Shown: positions 9,308-19,757 of the stretch, piece after piece
Position numbering within the stretch: position 1 is the stretch's first letter
How the letters are laid out: every line of letters begins with the position of its first letter
Assembly (NCBI RefSeq): GCF_001017435.1
Contig: NZ_CP011371.1
Coordinates: forward strand, 4,216,001-4,280,000
Length of the DNA stretch: 64,000 nucleotides
DNA from: Caldimonas brevitalea
GTDB lineage: Bacteria > Pseudomonadota > Gammaproteobacteria > Burkholderiales > Burkholderiaceae_C
Direction: 5' to 3'
The notes under the pieces: model-generated
Told to the model about the DNA's origin: nothing
Seen by the model: the letters and a program-made list of their open reading frames with translations, nothing else
Database searches by the model: none
Position numbers and translations under genes: made by a program

Positions 9308-10447
9308 TCAGGCCTTGCGGCTCTTGCCCTGCTTGGAGCGTTTTGTCGAGGAGCCCCGCCCGCTCGGCGGGCCGTCATCCGGTTCTGCCAGCCTGTCGAC
9401 GATCGGCGCGGATGCGGGCCACAGTTCACTTTGCAGCTGCTGCGGGGTCGGAAGTATGTCCGCGAGTTCGTCGGGCAGCCTGGGTGAGGTTCTCACCTGG
9501 TATGTTGCAACGCCGATGGGACGCGAGCTGTCGCGGAGTGCGTACTCCACCACCAGCCCGTTGCGGCCCTTGCAGAGGATCAGGCCGATCGACGAGTCGT
9601 CACGCTCGGTTTTCAGCTGGGCATCGAGCACATTCAGGTAGAACTGCATCTTCCCGGCGTACTCTGGCTTGAAGTCGTCCATCTTCAGGTCCACCGCCAC
9701 GTACGAGTGCAGCCGCGTGTTGTAGAACAGCAGGTCGATGAAGTAATCTTGCCCTCCTACCTCCCGGTGATACTGACGTCCGATGAAGGCGAAGCCTTTG
9801 CCGAGCTCGAGCAGGAAGGCCTGCAAATGAACGGTCAGCGCGTTCTCAAGATCGCGCTCCTTCGACTCGACCGAGAGGTCCATGAAGTCGAAGACATAGG
9901 GGTCCTTCACCAACTGCTGCGCAAGCTCTGACTGCGGTGCCGGCAACGTGGACTGGAAGTTGGTCAAGGCAGTGCCGGTGCGATCTCGCAGACCGGTTTC
10001 GATCTGGTGCACCAAGATGCGCACGCTCCATCCGTGTTCGACAGCTGCCTGGCTGTACCACTCGCGCTCTGCGCGGTCAGCGAGCTTGTCGAGAAGGGCC
10101 ACGTTGTGGGACCACGACAATTGTCCAGACACCGTCTGGACAAATTCCGTGTCTGGCCAGGCCGCTGCAAAGGCCTTCATGTACATCAAGTTGCTGCGCG
10201 AGAACCCCCTCGCCTCAGGAAATGAGCGACGGAGGTCTTCGGCGAGTTGCGCGACAACTTTCGCGCCCCACCCCAGCTCTGCCTGCCGGGCCAGGATGTC
10301 CTTCCCGATGCTCCAATAAAGCATCACGAGTTCCTGGTTCGCGGCGATCGTTGCACGGGTCTGCGCTGTGCGGATGCGTTGCTTGACCTCGGCAAGCCAT
10401 TCTTCATATCCCGTGGGGAGCAATGCGTCGGACATCGATTTCGTCAT
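9308..10447 (-). CDS. YhcG-type PD-(D/E)XK nuclease (DUF1016 N-terminal domain)
   Basis: A 379-residue protein with the DUF1016 N-terminal helical domain (ANQELVMLYWSIGKDI; FSRSNLMYMKAFAAAW; LSWSHNVALLDK) and a C-terminal PD-(D/E)XK nuclease core: YFIDLLFYN followed by VAVDLKMDDFKPEYAGKM. The family has uncertain biology and often sits near restriction-modification or DNA-repair genes. The C-terminal 40 residues are lysine/arginine/serine rich. It lies on the same strand between imuB and dnaE2, where nothing is normally found. One 60-base line inside it (9661-9720) is 60% GC by hand count against 68% in a line of dnaE2 (7801-7860), hinting at separate ancestry. A GAGG element lies upstream of ATG 10447; ATG 10435 is an alternative. 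Confidence 0.85.
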   Translation of the reverse strand: MTKSMSDALLPTGYEEWLAEVKQRIRTAQTRATIAANQELVMLYWSIGKDILARQAELGWGAKVVAQLAEDLRRSFPEARGFSRSNLMYMKAFAAAWPDTEFVQTVSGQLSWSHNVALLDKLADRAEREWYSQAAVEHGWSVRILVHQIETGLRDRTGTALTNFQSTLPAPQSELAQQLVKDPYVFDFMDLSVESKERDLENALTVHLQAFLLELGKGFAFIGRQYHREVGGQDYFIDLLFYNTRLHSYVAVDLKMDDFKPEYAGKMQFYLNVLDAQLKTERDDSSIGLILCKGRNGLVVEYALRDSSRPIGVATYQVRTSPRLPDELADILPTPQQLQSELWPASAPIVDRLAEPDDGPPSGRGSSTKRSKQGKSRKA

Positions 10448-10590
10448 CGTGGTAGTGCCTCACGGCGAGTGGCGTTTCCATGGCAGGAAGTAGATCAGCG
10501 AAACGGCGCGCCCGATGTAGAGCCGGTCGACGCGGCGGGGCTTGTTAACACGACGGAACGCTGCCACATCAAAAGTCGGGGAACGCCCCC

Positions 10591-11958
10591 TCACCCGAAG
10601 ATGCCGTGCAGAAACCACGGGCTGTTGCGGCCCTGCGCGCCGACGTCGCGCTCCTTGTAGACCCACAGCAGTCCGGCATGGGCGCTGAACATCACGTAGT
10701 AGTCGCGCGCCACCGCCGCCGTCTCGCCGGCCTCGGATCGATCGCGGTCCCACCAGCCCGCCTCCAGCCGGCAGGGGCCGGCAACGGTCTCGAGCACACC
10801 CTGGTACATCGGGCGCTGGCCCTGCATCGCCAGGCGCAGCGGCGTGGCCAGCAGCCAGGTCGGCTGCGGCAGCAGCGCCGGCAGGGCGACAACGGGCTTG
10901 CGCAGGCCGGCCTCGCCGGCCGGCTGCCAGGTCTGCACATGCTCGGGCCGGTGGTCGGCGCGCAACACCGGGCGCAACACCTTGTCGGCGCCCAACCGCG
11001 CCGACACCCGCTCGATCAGCTGCGTCACCGACTCGCCGCCCCGAGCCGGGTCCTGCAGCAGCGAAGCGCTCACCTCCTCCAGTGGCTCGACCTCATCGGC
11101 GCACAAGCGGATGTCGTCCACTGGCGCGGCGAGCGTCGTCTTGGCCAGGTGTTCCGACAGCAAACGCTCGAAATGCGAGGTCTCGCGCGTCAGGTCGGCG
11201 GTGCGGATCTGCAGTTCGTCGCGCTCGGGGGCGTCGCGGCCCCGATGGAAGTCGTAGTGCCACACGAAGGTGAAGCGGCGCACGCCAGCGTGGCGTGCCG
11301 CGAGCCAGCCGCTCATCTGCATCAACAACCGGCGTGCGCCGAACACCAGGGCCTGAGCGTCTTCGACGCGGCTGGGCAATTGCAAACGGGTCTCGAAGCG
11401 CTCGGGCAACACCAGCCATTCGAAGGCCTGCGGGCGCAAGCCGTAGGCCTGGTCGAGGGCTTCGAGCAGGGCCTTGCCGAAACGGCGGCTGAGCCCGCCG
11501 CGCGGCAAGCGCCGCACATCGCCCAAGGTCTTGCAGCCAAGACGCACGAGCGTGGCCTGCTCGCGAGCGAGCTCCGACACGGTGTGCAGCGGCAACCGGT
11601 CGAGCCGTTGGGTGAGCGGCATCGATCCGTCGCCGTCGTGCCAGCCCGCGCGGGCAAACGCCAGCGCCGCACGCGCCGTCGGTCCCCAGGCCACGGCCTC
11701 GCAGCCCAGTACCTGTGCTTCGGCGCACAAGCGCTCACGCAAGGCCGCCTCGCCACCGAACAGGCGCCGGCTGGCGGCGACCTCCAGCAGCACGGCCTCG
11801 TCGAGCACCGCGACACGGGGCGTGAACTGCAAGGCCCACCAGCCGACCGCCTGCTGCTGCGAGGCCGTCGCCGCGGCCCCGGCGCCGGCGTCAGTGCGCG
11901 GACTCGAGTTCGCTGCTGCGGACGGCGGGCAGAGAGTCAAGGCCACCCAGTACTGCAT
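10591..11958 (-). CDS. imuB: ImuB, inactive Y-family polymerase-like mutasome subunit
   Basis: A 455-residue Y-family-like protein. The N-terminal MQYWVALTL strand and the palm block VLDEAVLLEVAASRRLFGG align with ImuB, but the catalytic acidic residues of active Y-family enzymes at the extreme N-terminus are absent, as is usual for ImuB. The C-terminus ends SPWFLHGIFG, the common ImuB ending. ImuB binds the beta clamp and bridges ImuA and DnaE2 in the SOS mutasome. GGAG lies 7 nt before ATG 11958. The gene overlaps the end of imuA by 68 nt, longer than the usual few bases, which implies translational coupling. Confidence 0.92.
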   Translation of the reverse strand: MQYWVALTLCPPSAAANSSPRTDAGAGAAATASQQQAVGWWALQFTPRVAVLDEAVLLEVAASRRLFGGEAALRERLCAEAQVLGCEAVAWGPTARAALAFARAGWHDGDGSMPLTQRLDRLPLHTVSELAREQATLVRLGCKTLGDVRRLPRGGLSRRFGKALLEALDQAYGLRPQAFEWLVLPERFETRLQLPSRVEDAQALVFGARRLLMQMSGWLAARHAGVRRFTFVWHYDFHRGRDAPERDELQIRTADLTRETSHFERLLSEHLAKTTLAAPVDDIRLCADEVEPLEEVSASLLQDPARGGESVTQLIERVSARLGADKVLRPVLRADHRPEHVQTWQPAGEAGLRKPVVALPALLPQPTWLLATPLRLAMQGQRPMYQGVLETVAGPCRLEAGWWDRDRSEAGETAAVARDYYVMFSAHAGLLWVYKERDVGAQGRNSPWFLHGIFG

Positions 11959-12700
11959 GGGCGGGCTCCAGACGACGGTGAACCGAAGGCCGCAGACGTG
12001 CTGCGACCACCGGCGCGAGTTGAGACGGAACCGAGGGCAGCACCAGCACCCCCTCGTGGCAGGGCCCGCGGCGCTTGAGCAGCCGCACCTGCAGCGACCA
12101 GGCGTCGCCGAGTTGCACCTGCAGGCGCAGCGGCGACGCCGACGCTTCGCGCTGCACGGCCGCGGGGCGCATCAAGAACACCAGCGTGTCCGATTGCGCC
12201 GCACAGGCCTGCAGGCGGCGCACCTGCTCCGGGCGCGCCTGCGGCAGCCAGGCGAGCACGGCGCCCAGGCCTTGCGCCTTGACGCCTTGCTCGGTCGCCC
12301 ACAGCCGCTGCGCCGGCGTGTCGGCGCAAACGCGGATCAGGTGCTGCTCGGTGAGGCCCGCAGCGGCCCGCAGGCCTGGCAGGTAAGGAAGATGGGGCGC
12401 GCCGACCAGCCAGATCGGGCGATGCTCGGCGGCCAATCGGCCCAGCACCGGCATCAGCAAGCGCCATTCGCCCACACAGGGCTGGGCTTGCAGCAGTTCG
12501 ACGACCACGCCCGCCGGCCACCCGCCGCCCGGCAGTTCACGGTCCAGATCGTCGTAACCGCTCGGCACCGTCCGCCGGGCGCTGCCGCCCAACTCGTCGC
12601 CCCGCCAGAGGGCGGCGGCCACCGACGGCGGCAGGCGGGGCGGGGCCGGGTCGGGGTCCGACGTGGGGGTCGAGGCTGAGGGAAGGAGGTCGGGCGTCAT
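11891..12700 (-). CDS. imuA: ImuA, RecA-like mutasome accessory protein
   Basis: A 269-residue RecA/SulA-like protein. The segment RRTVPSGYDDLDRELPGGGWPAGVVVELL is the ImuA core corresponding to the RecA Walker region, but no canonical Walker A GxxxxGK[ST] is present. It is the first gene of the imu cassette and probably regulates assembly of the ImuB-DnaE2 complex on damaged DNA. The start at 12700 lies 7 nt downstream of a LexA box, and the AGG used as ribosome site falls inside the box edge, so repression and initiation signals are superimposed. The N-terminal 30 residues are proline-rich and variable. Confidence 0.9.
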   Translation of the reverse strand: MTPDLLPSASTPTSDPDPAPPRLPPSVAAALWRGDELGGSARRTVPSGYDDLDRELPGGGWPAGVVVELLQAQPCVGEWRLLMPVLGRLAAEHRPIWLVGAPHLPYLPGLRAAAGLTEQHLIRVCADTPAQRLWATEQGVKAQGLGAVLAWLPQARPEQVRRLQACAAQSDTLVFLMRPAAVQREASASPLRLQVQLGDAWSLQVRLLKRRGPCHEGVLVLPSVPSQLAPVVAARLRPSVHRRLEPAHAVLGGLDSLPAVRSSELESAH

Positions 12701-12707
12701 CGCGGAT

Positions 12708-12727
12708 ACCTGTTAATTTATACAGTA
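12708..12727 (-). promoter_or_regulatory. LexA (SOS) operator of the imu cassette
   Basis: The element contains CTG-N10-CAG with an AT-rich centre (CTG 12710-12712, CAG 12723-12725) and flanks that match the gammaproteobacterial/betaproteobacterial LexA box at nearly every position. It ends 7 nt before the imuA start codon, so bound LexA would block initiation. A TATAAA within the box may be the -10 element. imuA-imuB-dnaE2 cassettes are known LexA targets in several Proteobacteria. Confidence 0.88.
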
Positions 12728-12881
12728 TCCCATCCGCGCGCCGTTGTCGAGTGGAGTCGGTCACGCTTGGCAGCGGTGTCGAAGCTTGCGGCCGTGGGGC
12801 GCGCTTGAGTCGCCTCCGAAGACGCGAGGACCCACTTTCGCAGCAAGCCTCGGCTGCGAATGAAACGCCGATCAGCGTTCT

Positions 12882-13913
12882 CTACGACGCGTCGAGCTTC
12901 AAAGCCGAGTGCTTCACCACGTCGCGCCAACGAGCGATTTCGGTGTGCACGAAACGCCCGAACGCGTCGCCGTACAAGTCGGGTGAGTCCGTCCCGAGCG
13001 CCGTCCAGGCACTGCGCAGTTCCTGGGTGTTCAGCGCCTGACGCAAGGCCGCTTGCATGCGTGCGACCGTGTCATCGGGAACCTCGCCTGTCCCCCACAG
13101 CCCATACCAGGTCGAGACCCGATAAGCAGGCAAGCCCGCTTCCACGGTGGTGGGCAAATCAGGAAAGGCCGCAGCCCGTCTCTCGGCCGCGACCGCCAGC
13201 GGCCGTAACCGTCCGCTCTTGATATGGGGCGCCGACGATCCCAGCCCGTCGAACATCAGGTCCAGCTGCCCCCCGACCAGGTCCTGCAGCGCGGGGCCCG
13301 CGCCGCGGTAGGGGATGTGGGTCATGAAGGTCCGCGTCTGTTGCTTGAACAACTCGCCCGCAAGATGATGGCTGGTGCCGGTACCGGCCGAGCCGAAGTT
13401 CAGCTTCCCGGGCCGCCGGCGCACGTACTCGATGAGACCCTGCAGGTCGTTGACCGGCACGCGAGCGGGGTTGACGACGATCACCTGGGGCGGATGGGAC
13501 ACCAGCCCGATCGGTCGAAAGTCTGTCTCGATGTCGTAGCCGAGCTTGGCATACACGCTCGGTGCGATGGCATGGTGCACGGCGCCCAGCAAATAGGTAT
13601 GGCCATCGGGTGCGGCCTTCGCCGCCACGGCCGCCCCCAGCGTGCCGCCGGCCCCGCCATGGTTCACCACCAGCACCTGCTGAGCGAGCTGCCGAGACAG
13701 GACGGCCGCCAGCGGCCGCGCATAGGCGTCCGTCCCGCCGCCAGCGGGAAAGGGAACCATCAAGGTCAACGGGTGGGTCGGCCACTCGGCGGCTGGTGCG
13801 CCCACAGCGGGCCAAGCCAAGGCGGACGAAGCTGCCGCAACTTTCAGAATCTGGCGGCGGGTCCACGCGCGGTGGGTGGTGCGATGGGTGGTGCGAGGGT
13901 CGAACGTCTGCAT
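12882..13913 (-). CDS. Bug-family tripartite tricarboxylate transporter substrate-binding protein
   Basis: A 343-residue extracytoplasmic receptor of the Bug/TctC family: FPAGGGTDAYARPLA near the N-terminus, NHGGAGGTLGAA ligand-loop block, and the PYRGAGPALQDLVGGQ block, all in canonical order. Such receptors bind carboxylates or other small acids in the periplasm. The leader has RRQILK before the hydrophobic stretch, resembling a Tat signal, although Sec export cannot be excluded. AGG lies about 8 nt upstream of ATG 13913. No TctA/TctB membrane genes are adjacent, which is common in Burkholderiales where Bug genes are numerous and orphan. The ligand is not predictable. Confidence 0.92.
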   Translation of the reverse strand: MQTFDPRTTHRTTHRAWTRRQILKVAAASSALAWPAVGAPAAEWPTHPLTLMVPFPAGGGTDAYARPLAAVLSRQLAQQVLVVNHGGAGGTLGAAVAAKAAPDGHTYLLGAVHHAIAPSVYAKLGYDIETDFRPIGLVSHPPQVIVVNPARVPVNDLQGLIEYVRRRPGKLNFGSAGTGTSHHLAGELFKQQTRTFMTHIPYRGAGPALQDLVGGQLDLMFDGLGSSAPHIKSGRLRPLAVAAERRAAAFPDLPTTVEAGLPAYRVSTWYGLWGTGEVPDDTVARMQAALRQALNTQELRSAWTALGTDSPDLYGDAFGRFVHTEIARWRDVVKHSALKLDAS

Positions 13914-13964
13914 GCTGACACCTGTCGAACAAGAGGGGCATCTGCCTCTACAGCCTTGACGCCG

Positions 13965-14237
13965 CTACCGCCCCTTGCCCTTCTTGTCGTACTTCCGCCA
14001 ATACTGGAACTCGTCTTCATGCACCTCGATGTCGAGCTCCGTCACCCGCATCTGCAGGCGTTCCTGCGCATCGGCGACCGCCTGGTTGTAGATGGAGGGC
14101 CCGACCTCCTCGAGGAAAAAGCCCAGTAGCGCACCGGCGGCGATGTTGCCGATCCGTTGCTCCATGTTCTCCTCAAAGTAGCGCTCGATCGAGGCGATGG
14201 CCTGCTGGCGTGCTTCCTTGGGCAGTTCGATGGTCAT
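13965..14237 (-). CDS. DUF2164 domain protein
   Basis: A 90-residue protein that matches the DUF2164 family over its full length: MTIELPKEARQQAIASIERY, then AAGALLGFFLEEVGPSIYN and a charged C-terminus. Function of the family is unknown; it is small, cytoplasmic and probably helical. The start at 14237 has AGGAGA 8 nt upstream, and the longer upstream frame is not family-like. It follows the Bug receptor gene upstream on the same strand with 51 nt between, so the two may share a transcript, but there is no functional link in sight. Confidence 0.88.
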   Translation of the reverse strand: MTIELPKEARQQAIASIERYFEENMEQRIGNIAAGALLGFFLEEVGPSIYNQAVADAQERLQMRVTELDIEVHEDEFQYWRKYDKKGKGR

Positions 14238-14525
14238 CCACGGTTCTCCTGGCAGGGGATCAAAGAGACGGCCACTCCGACAGCCCCGACGCGCAAGTGT
14301 CGCGCGCCGTGCCCTCGCCGTCGGTGGCCAGTATGGCCGCGATCGCCCTGCCCGCGCTACCGGCCCCACAGGGCACCGCGATTGCTCACAAGGCTTGCGC
14401 GCCTTCCCATGGCCGGCCAACGGTCCCCCGCCACCCTGGCCAACAACAGGTCTCGCCGAGACGGCGGGCGCCACTCTCCTTCCGGCACGCCGTGCCGGCG
14501 GTCTTAGGCGCCGTCCGACTCGGCG

Positions 14526-17249
<2,724 letters not shown>

Positions 17250-17372
17250 TCCAACGCGGAACAAGTGCAAAGCGTGTCACGCGCTGCGTCCGCGCTTGCA
17301 AGAGACCCACGGCCTGACCAGAATGCCGCTGCCCGGACGGGCATGTTGCTAGGACACTTGCCTTCTGAGTCC

Positions 17373-18365
17373 ATGAACGATTTCACCGTGCTCGTGCTTC
17401 CCGGGGCCTATGCATCGAGCGTCACCTTGACGCTCGACGTGCTGGCCGCCGCTGCGGCGATGGCCGTCCATGTCGGCGTCGCCCCGCCTCGCTGGCGCGT
17501 CTATGGCACGCAGGCAGGCGACATCCACCTCCCGCACGGCCTCACGCTGCGCTCGCGGCCACTGCCGCTGCGCGCGCGCCCCGATCGCTCGGTCTGGGTG
17601 GTGCCCGGACTCGGCGTCGAGCGGCCGGAGGCCGCGTTGTCACGCCTGGCAGAGCCGGACGCGCAACGTGCCATCCGTGCGTTGCGTGCCCAGGTGCGCG
17701 GCGGTGGCATGGTCGGCGCGTCCTGCTCGGCGGTCTACCTGCTGCAGGCCGCCGACCTGCTGGCCGGTCGCAAGGCCACCATCTCCTGGTGGCTGGCGCC
17801 GCAATTGCAGCGGCTCGAACCGCGCTGTCAGGTGCAAGCCGACCGGGTCGTCGTCGCCGATGGCCTGGTGGTCACGGCCGGTGCCGCACTGGCTCACAGC
17901 GATCTGATGTTGCACCTGTTGCGCGACCGCTGTGGTGCGGCCCTGGCGGACGCGGTGTCACGCGTCCTGCTGCTCGATGCACGTCAGACACAAGCGCCCT
18001 TCGTGATGCCGTCCCTGCTGGGCGGCGGCCATGAACTGGTCGCGACCTTGGTGGCTCGGATCGAGCGGTCGCTTCCGAAAACGCCGAGCGTGGCGCAGTT
18101 GGCTGCCGAGTGCGGTGTCTCAGAGCGCACGCTGTCGCGCCACGTCAGGGCCGCGACCGGGCGCAGCCCGCTGGCGCTGGTGCAAAGCGTGAGACTGAGC
18201 AAGGCGCGGCTGCTGCTCGAAGGCAGCATGCTGTCGGTCGAGCAGGTCGCCGAGCGGGTCGGCTATGCCGATGCAGGTGCACTGCGTCGGCTGATGCGCA
18301 AGCTGGTCGGTGCAACACCGCGGCAGATCCGGCCGGCAGCGAACGGGTTGTCGAAACGAAGCTGA
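17373..18365 (+). CDS. GlxA-family AraC-type transcriptional regulator with DJ-1/PfpI domain
   Basis: A 330-residue regulator. Residues 1-180 form a DJ-1/PfpI-like domain (FTVLVLPGAYASSVTLTLDV; VGASCSAVYLLQAADLLAGR with Cys118 at the nucleophile-elbow position). Residues about 215-320 are a double helix-turn-helix AraC domain (VAQLAAECGVSERTLSRHVR; VEQVAERVGYADAGALRRLM). Members of this class sense small nitrogenous metabolites and activate transcription. The start at 17373 begins the DJ-1 strand directly; ATG 17343 is an alternative with no better ribosome site. It follows the hybrid kinase on the same strand after 123 nt. No target operon is adjacent. Confidence 0.88.
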   Translation: MNDFTVLVLPGAYASSVTLTLDVLAAAAAMAVHVGVAPPRWRVYGTQAGDIHLPHGLTLRSRPLPLRARPDRSVWVVPGLGVERPEAALSRLAEPDAQRAIRALRAQVRGGGMVGASCSAVYLLQAADLLAGRKATISWWLAPQLQRLEPRCQVQADRVVVADGLVVTAGAALAHSDLMLHLLRDRCGAALADAVSRVLLLDARQTQAPFVMPSLLGGGHELVATLVARIERSLPKTPSVAQLAAECGVSERTLSRHVRAATGRSPLALVQSVRLSKARLLLEGSMLSVEQVAERVGYADAGALRRLMRKLVGATPRQIRPAANGLSKRS

Positions 18366-18397
18366 CGCCACGGCAGCAACGTCATGTCAGCCTGCCA

Positions 18398-18429
18398 CCG
18401 GTCTGATGCCACGCACGACATCAGACCGG
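18398..18429. terminator. Perfect 11-bp hairpin between convergent genes
   Basis: CCGGTCTGATG (18398-18408) pairs exactly with CATCAGACCGG (18419-18429) over a 10-nt loop. It lies between the GlxA-type regulator and the convergent small gene ending at 18485. Neither side has a T-run, so it could be a Rho-independent-like stem that needs no U tract, an RNA 3' stabiliser, or a DNA-binding site. Confidence 0.45.
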
Positions 18430-18484
18430 AGACCACCGACTGACCGGCACCACGCACCCTCCGGCGTGAGGCCGTCGGCGCGGT

Positions 18485-18772
18485 TCACAACCGCTTCACG
18501 CCGGGCAGGCGTCCGACGTATTTGCCGTCGACATACAGCGCACCGTCGGCGCCATCGGCGTGAAACTCGACCCGCGGCAGGGGGTGTGGCTCCTCCACCA
18601 CCGCCGCGTTCGCGGCATGCGCACGAACCGGGTGCAGCCGCTCGGACAGTCGCAGCATCAAGCCACCGACCGACAGCAGCAAGGCGGCCAGGGGCCGCCG
18701 CAGCGCCCGCATGGCCAGGGTGTCGGGCCGCAGTGCGGCCGCATCTTTGGGAACAGGACTCGTCGACAACAT
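18485..18772 (-). CDS. Small single-TM hypothetical protein
   Basis: A 95-residue protein of no recognised family. A hydrophobic stretch at about residues 29-43 (LAALLLSVGGLMLRL) would form one membrane helix, with a basic flank before it. The C-terminal half ends in a beta-like VEFHADGADGALYVDGKYVG segment. A strong ribosome site (AGGAG, 8 nt spacing) precedes ATG 18772, which is the main reason to call it real. It is the last of three small genes on the minus strand. Function unknown; an envelope location is inferred. Confidence 0.65.
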   Translation of the reverse strand: MLSTSPVPKDAAALRPDTLAMRALRRPLAALLLSVGGLMLRLSERLHPVRAHAANAAVVEEPHPLPRVEFHADGADGALYVDGKYVGRLPGVKRL

Positions 18773-18825
18773 GATCGAAAGCTCCTAGAAGGCAGCCCCG
18801 CCACCTCTGTGACGGGCCGCCGGGT

Positions 18826-19008
18826 TCAGCAGTTGGGCGGATGCAGGCGGTTCAACTCACGGTGCAGTTCGCGCTTCGCCTGCTGGCGTGGGGCATGGCC
18901 ACGGGGCGCGTGCACGCCGGCGCGTCGTGATCGGCATGCGATCACCAGCGGGTTGCGCGGCTTCAGGCCGGAGATGACGAGGGCAGCGGGGGTACGGTTC
19001 TTTTGCAT
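18826..19008 (-). CDS. Small basic hypothetical protein
   Basis: A 60-residue, arginine- and histidine-rich protein starting MQKNRTPAALVISGLKPRNP, with no membrane segment and no family that I recognise. AGGAG stands 7 nt before ATG 19008, a good ribosome site. The composition suggests nucleic-acid or ribosome association, but that is only inference. Its start lies about 30 nt downstream of a pair of strong intrinsic terminators read on the same strand, so its expression must depend on read-through or on a promoter squeezed between. It is separated by 53 nt from the next small gene. Confidence 0.6.
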   Translation of the reverse strand: MQKNRTPAALVISGLKPRNPLVIACRSRRAGVHAPRGHAPRQQAKRELHRELNRLHPPNC

Positions 19009-19039
19009 GGAGGGCTCCTGAGGGGTTCGACAACAAATT

Positions 19040-19082
19040 CAAGAAAAACAAACGGCCCGGCGGTTGACACCTGCCGGGCCGT
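19040..19082 (-). terminator. Intrinsic terminator, distal of a tandem pair
   Basis: ACGGCCCGGC (19052-19061) and GCCGGGCCGT (19073-19082) form a 10-bp GC stem with an 11-nt loop. Read on the minus strand the stem is followed by TTTGTTTTTCTT. This is a textbook Rho-independent terminator for leftward transcription. Confidence 0.82.
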
Positions 19083-19092
19083 CGGATGCTTC

Positions 19093-19126
19093 AGAAAAGC
19101 AAACGGCCCGGTGAACACCGGGCCGT
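19093..19126 (-). terminator. Intrinsic terminator, proximal of a tandem pair
   Basis: ACGGCCCGGTG (19103-19113) and CACCGGGCCGT (19116-19126) form a perfect 11-bp stem around a 2-base centre. On the minus strand it is followed by TTTGCTTTTC. It shares the ACGGCCCGG arm and T-rich tail with the second terminator 40 nt further on, and lies 32 nt after the stop codon of the small gene ending at 19158. Confidence 0.82.
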
Positions 19127-19157
19127 CGAGAAGCGAGCGTCGCAGTGCTGCTGCGGC

Positions 19158-19376
19158 TCAGCCTCCTGGCGCCCCGGATGGGGTCGGTTCGTGATTCGGA
19201 CGTCGCTTGGCTGTGACACACAACACCACCTTCGCAACGGCTCCACGGGCCGGACGCTGCAGGGCAGCGACGGCATAGCGCGAACCGGTCGGGGACGACA
19301 CGTTCAGCGCATGAGTGGAGAGATGGAAGGAGGACACAGCGAGCTCCGAATCAAAAAGGTGGCGGGCGGGCTTCAT
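19158..19376 (-). CDS. Possible small protein or part of a small RNA
   Basis: A 72-codon frame starting MKPARHLFDSELAVSSFHL, basic towards its C-terminus, with no recognised family. It lacks a ribosome site before ATG 19376, which lowers confidence. In its favour, a promoter-like sequence lies about 60 nt upstream and tandem terminators begin 32 nt after its stop, so the region is very likely transcribed as a unit of roughly 340 nt. If the frame is not translated, the same unit would be a small RNA. Confidence 0.4.
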   Translation of the reverse strand: MKPARHLFDSELAVSSFHLSTHALNVSSPTGSRYAVAALQRPARGAVAKVVLCVTAKRRPNHEPTPSGAPGG

Positions 19377-19757
19377 CGTGAGAGACAACTGGCGGGACCT
19401 TTTGGTCACATCGCGGATACACACGACTTGCTTTGCATCATAAAAAGATTTCGTGAATAAGCAACACCGGGATTCCGTAGGACGAGGTGAGCCGTGCGAA
19501 TTGCGCGACAGCGTGCACGACAGCGATGGGCCAGCAGCGACGGTGTTGGCACAGAGGGTCCGCGTCGATGGCATCAACCCTCAGGGGGCCGGACCACCTT
19601 CCACGTCGAAGGCATGCGCGTGCGGCCCCCATGCTGGGGATGGAACACGTCGCTGAGTCGCTCTAGGATGAAGGCTCGGGCCAGCGCATCCGCACGCGGG
19701 CCCGTTTCCCGTTTCCATCACACAAGGTTTTCAATCCACTCCTCGGGGGGGGCTTCG
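19377..19757. other. Divergent spacer, partly AT-rich
   Basis: About 380 bases between a leftward small unit and the rightward phosphatase-fold gene. The AT-rich stretch 19437-19464 contains a promoter-like pair on the minus strand. The rest holds short out-of-frame readings without ribosome sites. A G-tract (GGGGGGGG, 19745-19752) ends 5 nt before the ATG at 19758 and may serve as its ribosome site. Confidence 0.4.
19437..19464 (-). promoter_or_regulatory. Candidate sigma-70 promoter for a small leftward unit
   Basis: On the minus strand TTGCTT (19459-19464) and TATGAT (19437-19442) are separated by 16 nt. The -10 matches TATAAT at five of six positions, the -35 at three of six. Transcription would begin near 19430 and run into the tandem terminators at 19126-19040. 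Confidence 0.5.

Noticed and set aside
10448..10590. Possible gene remnant between imuB and the nuclease (a frame ending RRVDRLYIGRAVSLIYFLP).
   Set aside because: Too short, no ribosome site or family, and the upstream part of the frame overlaps imuB; kept only as spacer.
10606..12078. 490-codon plus-strand frame opposite imuB and imuA.
   Set aside because: Antisense of conserved imuB/imuA; composition and lack of motifs mark it as a shadow frame.
13965..14474. Longer start of the DUF2164 gene.
   Set aside because: The extra N-terminus is Arg/Pro-rich and not family-like; AGGAGA decides for the start at 14237.
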